The notes under the pieces: generated by a model | Database searches by the model: none | The model's input: the letters and a program-made list of their open reading frames with translations, nothing else | Told to the model about the DNA's origin: nothing | In this document: positions 13,216 through 15,894 of the stretch, piece by piece | Numbering within the stretch: the first letter of the stretch is position 1 | Layout of the letters: every line of letters begins with the position of its first letter | NCBI GenBank assembly: GCA_035632395.1 | Contig: DASQGX010000207.1 | Coordinates: 1-15,894, forward strand | DNA length: 15,894 nucleotides | Reading direction: 5' to 3' | Source: REEB95 sp035632395 | GTDB taxonomy: Bacteria; Pseudomonadota; Alphaproteobacteria; ATCC43930; CGMCC-115725 | Translations under genes and position numbers: made by a program

Positions 13216-15246
13216 CTAGAGCAACGCTTTCGCGGCAGCGGCAACCGCCTCAGGCGTAATGTTGAAATGCTTATATAGGGCGTCGGCGGGCGCGGAGGCA
13301 CCGAATCCGTCCATGCCGACGAATGCGCCTTTGGGCGGGAGATAGCGGTCCCAGCCCTCGCGGCAGGCGGCTTCGACGGCGACCCGCGGAGCGGTGCCCA
13401 AAACCGCGCGGCGATAGGCCGCATCCTGCTGCTCGAACAATTCCCAGCACGGCATCGAAACCACGGCAGCGGCAATCTTGGCTGCCGCCAGCTGGTCGCG
13501 CGCCACCATGGCAATGCTAACCTCGGAGCCGGTTGCCAACAGCGTCACCGAACGCGGACCGTCGGCCTCGGCCAGCACATACGCGCCGCGCGCCGATTTG
13601 TTGTCGGCCGCAGACGCATCGGTGCGCAGCGCCGGCAAGCCCTGGCGCGACAAGGCGAGCACCGATGGCGTCGCCGCATGCTGCAGCGCCAGCGCCCAGC
13701 ATTCGGCCGTCTCCACCGCATCGGCCGGACGAAAGAGATTGAGATTCGGGATCGCACGCAACGCCGCCAGATGCTCGATCGGCTGATGCGTCGGTCCGTC
13801 TTCGCCGAGACCGATGGAATCGTGCGTCATGACGAAAATCACGCGCAAGCGCATGAGTGCGGCAAGGCGGATCGACGGCCGGCAATAATCGGTAAATACT
13901 AGGAAGCTGCCGCCATAGGGCACGATGCCGCCGTGCGCCGCCATGCCGTTCATCGCCGCCGCCATGCCGTGCTCGCGGATGCCGTAATGGAGGTAACGTC
14001 CGTCATAGGCGTCCCTGGTCAGGATTTTCTCGCCCTTGACCATTGTATTGTTGGACGGCGTCAAATCGGCCGAGCCGCCGATCAGCTCCGGAATCGCCGG
14101 CACCAGCGTTTCGAGGCAACGGCCGGACGATTGCCGCGTCGCTTCTTTCTTGCGCTCGGCGGCGAAGCTCTTGGCGGTATTCGCCAGCGCCTCCCGCCAT
14201 CCTGCCGGCAGGTCGCCCTTCATCCGTCGTATCAGCTCGTCGCGCGATTGCGGATCGGTGGCCGCCAAGCGTTTGCGCCACACGGCATGCGGAATTGCAC
14301 CGCGCGCGCCGGCGGCGCGCCAAGCCTTCATCAGATCGTCGGGAATCACAAAGGGCGGCGAATCCCAACCGAGGCGCCGGCGCGCACCGGCGATCTCCTC
14401 GGCGCCGAGCGGCGAGCCGTGCGCTGCGGCGGTTCCGGCCTTTGTTGGCGCGCCGAAGGCGATGATGGTGCGGCAGGCGATCAGCGTCGGCCGGTCACTT
14501 TGCTGCGCTTGAGTGATCGCAGCGGCGATTTGGTCGGTGTCGTGGCCGTCGATGGCGATCGCGTTCCAGCCGTGCGACTTGAAGCGTGCGATCTGATCGT
14601 CATCACAGGCGAGCGACGTCGCACCGTCGATCGAAATCGAATTGTTGTCCCAGAACAGGATCAGCTTGCGCAGCCGCAGGTGCCCGGCAAGGCCGAGCGA
14701 TTCGTGGCTCACGCCTTCCATCAGGCAACCGTCGCCGGCCATGACATAAGTGTAGTGATCGACGAGATCGTTACCGAAGCGGGCGTTGAGGATACGCTCG
14801 GCCAGCGCCATGCCGACCGAATTGCCGATGCCCTGGCTTAGCGGGCCTGTGGTCACTTCGATGCCGGGTGCATGCCCGCGCTCGGGATGGCCGGCGGTGC
14901 GGCTGCCGAGCTGGCGGAAATTCTCGATCTCGGTGATCGTCATCTGCGGATAGCCGAGCAGATAGAGCAGCCCGTAGAGCAGCATCGAGCCGTGACCGGC
15001 CGACAGGATAAAGCGGTCGCGGTCCGGCCAGTCGGGATCGGCGGGATCAAACTTGAGAAACTTGGTGAATAGGACCGTAGCGACATCGGCCATGCCCATC
15101 GGCATACCGGGATGGCCGCTCTTGGCCTTTTCGACAGCATCCATCGCCAGCGCCCGCAGACAATTCGCCATGCGAAATAGCTGCGGGTCGCGCGGCTTCG
15201 GCAGCGGCGGCGCGGTCGTGGTCTTGATGTCGGTGGTAGCGCTCAT
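13216..15246 (-). CDS. tkt: Transketolase
   Basis: This 676-residue thiamine-diphosphate enzyme of the non-oxidative pentose-phosphate (or Calvin) pathway transfers two-carbon units between sugar phosphates. Domains run in order: the ThDP pyrophosphate-binding domain with SAGHGSMLLY (82-91) and the GDGC...NN motif (171-202); the pyrimidine-binding domain with YGIREHGMAAAMNG, which holds the catalytic Glu; and the C-terminal domain from about residue 530. Length is slightly above the usual 660 because of an N-terminal Thr/Pro-rich tail. The open frame continues up to 15618 but would cross the tRNA gene, so the ATG at 15246 is chosen; no strong ribosome site precedes it. It is first in the run tkt-gap-hypothetical-fba-thiE-tonB. 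Confidence 0.96.
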   Translation of the reverse strand: MSATTDIKTTTAPPLPKPRDPQLFRMANCLRALAMDAVEKAKSGHPGMPMGMADVATVLFTKFLKFDPADPDWPDRDRFILSAGHGSMLLYGLLYLLGYPQMTITEIENFRQLGSRTAGHPERGHAPGIEVTTGPLSQGIGNSVGMALAERILNARFGNDLVDHYTYVMAGDGCLMEGVSHESLGLAGHLRLRKLILFWDNNSISIDGATSLACDDDQIARFKSHGWNAIAIDGHDTDQIAAAITQAQQSDRPTLIACRTIIAFGAPTKAGTAAAHGSPLGAEEIAGARRRLGWDSPPFVIPDDLMKAWRAAGARGAIPHAVWRKRLAATDPQSRDELIRRMKGDLPAGWREALANTAKSFAAERKKEATRQSSGRCLETLVPAIPELIGGSADLTPSNNTMVKGEKILTRDAYDGRYLHYGIREHGMAAAMNGMAAHGGIVPYGGSFLVFTDYCRPSIRLAALMRLRVIFVMTHDSIGLGEDGPTHQPIEHLAALRAIPNLNLFRPADAVETAECWALALQHAATPSVLALSRQGLPALRTDASAADNKSARGAYVLAEADGPRSVTLLATGSEVSIAMVARDQLAAAKIAAAVVSMPCWELFEQQDAAYRRAVLGTAPRVAVEAACREGWDRYLPPKGAFVGMDGFGASAPADALYKHFNITPEAVAAAAKALL

Positions 15247-15429
15247 GGAAGCGAACGATTCGCGGCTCGGAATTCGATGGAACGCGCGGCACCTTCGCCT
15301 GTCGCAGCGGGCGCCGTCAACCGGGATATCCGACAACAAAACCAGACTCGGCCCACTTTGGTTGCGACGCTCGGCGGCAGCGGGTAAGGTCGCCCCGACA
15401 CGCGACTTGGCCGCGTCGTGCAGCCGGAT
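15247..15429. other. Divergent gap between tkt and tRNA-Gln
   Basis: These 183 bases must hold promoters for both directions. I see no small gene. A possible tkt -35 (TTGACG) lies on the minus strand near 15318 but has no good -10 at the right spacing. A short inverted repeat (ACGCG ... CGCGT) lies just before the tRNA. No riboswitch-like fold is evident by eye. Confidence 0.4.
15362..15390 (+). promoter_or_regulatory. Candidate promoter of tRNA-Gln
   Basis: TTGCGA (15362-15367) is followed, after exactly 17 bases, by TAAGGT (15385-15390), 39 bases before the mature tRNA. Both boxes are weak matches, as is common in GC-rich Alphaproteobacteria. The distance suits a short 5' leader removed by RNase P. 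Confidence 0.35.
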
Positions 15430-15504
15430 TGGGGCGTCGCCAAGTGGTAAGGCAGCGGATTTTGATTCCGCCATACGGAGGTTCGAATCCTCCCGCCCCA
15501 GCCA
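15430..15504 (+). tRNA. trnQ: tRNA-Gln (anticodon TTG)
   Basis: A complete cloverleaf is present. The acceptor stem is TGGGGCG (15430-15436) with CGCCCCA (15494-15500). The D-arm is GCC/GGC around AAGTGGTAA. The anticodon stem is GCGGA/TCCGC, with loop TTTTGAT and anticodon TTG at 15462-15464. A 5-base variable region follows, then the T-arm GGAGG/CCTCC with loop TTCGAAT. The discriminator is G, and CCA is encoded at 15502-15504. The UUG anticodon reads CAA and, by wobble, CAG. All stems pair perfectly. The U1-A72 top pair is typical of tRNA-Gln. Confidence 0.97.
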
Positions 15505-15549
15505 CGCAACCGCGATCGCCGCCCGCCCGTTTGATTGCAACGAGGGGGC

Positions 15550-15894
15550 ATGGTCGATCCATCCTTTGAGACCAATATTCCCGCCCGGCTCGACCGGCTG
15601 CCGTGGCACCATTTCCATTGGCTGGTAATCACTGCGCTGGGCGTGACTTGGATCCTCGACGGACTCGAGGTCACGCTGGTCGGCTCTCTATCGGGCGCCT
15701 TCATCGGCGCTGGCGGATTGTCGATGAGCGAGAGCCAGGTCGGATTGGCCGCCAGCGCCTACCTCGCGGGCGCAATCGTCGGTGCGATCGGCTTCGGCCA
15801 GCTCACCGACCTCTATGGCCGCAAGCGGTTGTTCAGCATCACCGTCATGGTCTATGCGGTCGCCACCATCGCTACCGGTTTTGCGTGGAACTTT
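15550..15894 (+). CDS. MFS transporter, N-terminal part (runs off the window)
   Basis: The visible 115 residues begin at ATG 15550, with GAGGGGG just upstream. A short cytoplasmic start (ARLDRLPWHHFHW) leads into membrane helix one (about 24-46), which holds WILDGLEVTLVG with an Asp typical of proton symporters. Helix two (about 63-84) is followed by motif A of the major facilitator superfamily, GQLTDLYGRKR (83-93), and the start of helix three. The pattern resembles the metabolite:H+ symporter / sugar porter-like branch, but the substrate cannot be told from this fragment. It starts 45 bases after the tRNA, with no clear terminator between, so it may share the tRNA promoter. Confidence 0.9.
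   Translation, partial: MVDPSFETNIPARLDRLPWHHFHWLVITALGVTWILDGLEVTLVGSLSGAFIGAGGLSMSESQVGLAASAYLAGAIVGAIGFGQLTDLYGRKRLFSITVMVYAVATIATGFAWNF

Noticed and set aside
15430..15504. tRNA-Gln as an integration site for a mobile element
   Set aside because: No integrase gene, no direct repeat of the tRNA 3' end and no change in base use are visible in the short sequence after it.
15247..15618. N-terminal extension of transketolase
   Set aside because: It would translate across the tRNA gene on the opposite strand and adds 124 residues unlike any transketolase.

Overview
The window is GC-rich chromosomal DNA from an alphaproteobacterium, most likely a relative of the Rhodospirillales or Hyphomicrobiales. 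This rests on several signs: a cysteine-free bL31, an IbpA-type Hsp20 with a leader that looks like a ROSE RNA thermometer, a DhnA-type class I fructose-bisphosphate aldolase next to thiE, strong GC bias at third codon positions, and an alphaproteobacterial-style MotA-like/OmpA-like pair. I saw no mobile element, CRISPR array or prophage. It reads as a core-genome segment with a few poorly described genes in it. All family assignments come from reading motifs, not from a database search.

Layout. (1) Bases 2-2422 (+) are the 3' part of a very long alanine-rich coiled-coil protein that starts upstream of the window. It meets hsp20 head-on, with a strong intrinsic terminator at 2438-2463 between them. 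(2) The minus-strand block 8195-2487 reads efp, an inositol-monophosphatase-family gene, a secreted OmpA-like protein, a MotA/TolQ/ExbB-like channel subunit, a MotB-like subunit with a long periplasmic coiled coil and an OmpA domain, rpmE, and hsp20. (3) epmA (+, 8345-9382) diverges from efp. It encodes the lysyl-ligase that modifies EF-P, so the factor and its modifier share one intergenic region. (4) The minus-strand block 15246-9437 reads tkt, gap, a 139-residue uncharacterised protein, fba, thiE and tonB. It is very tightly packed (gaps of 9, 7 and 36 bases, a 4-base overlap, then 20 bases) and looks like one operon. (5) A tRNA-Gln(UUG) gene and the start of an MFS transporter gene (+) lie upstream of tkt and diverge from it.

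How the genes work together. Transketolase, GAPDH and aldolase form a glycolysis/pentose-phosphate (possibly Calvin-type) module. ThiE makes thiamine phosphate, the precursor of the thiamine diphosphate that transketolase needs. pgk, commonly found between gap and fba in related gene orders, is absent here. EF-P with EpmA would help translate polyproline stretches such as the two PPPP runs in the neighbouring TonB-like protein. The envelope cluster (OmpA-like, MotA-like, MotB-like) is the least understood part. It has the parts of an ion-driven stator anchored to peptidoglycan by a long periplasmic arm, and no obvious rotor or flagellar genes lie beside it. The hsp20 leader combines a sigma-32-like promoter with a three-hairpin leader that resembles a ROSE thermometer.
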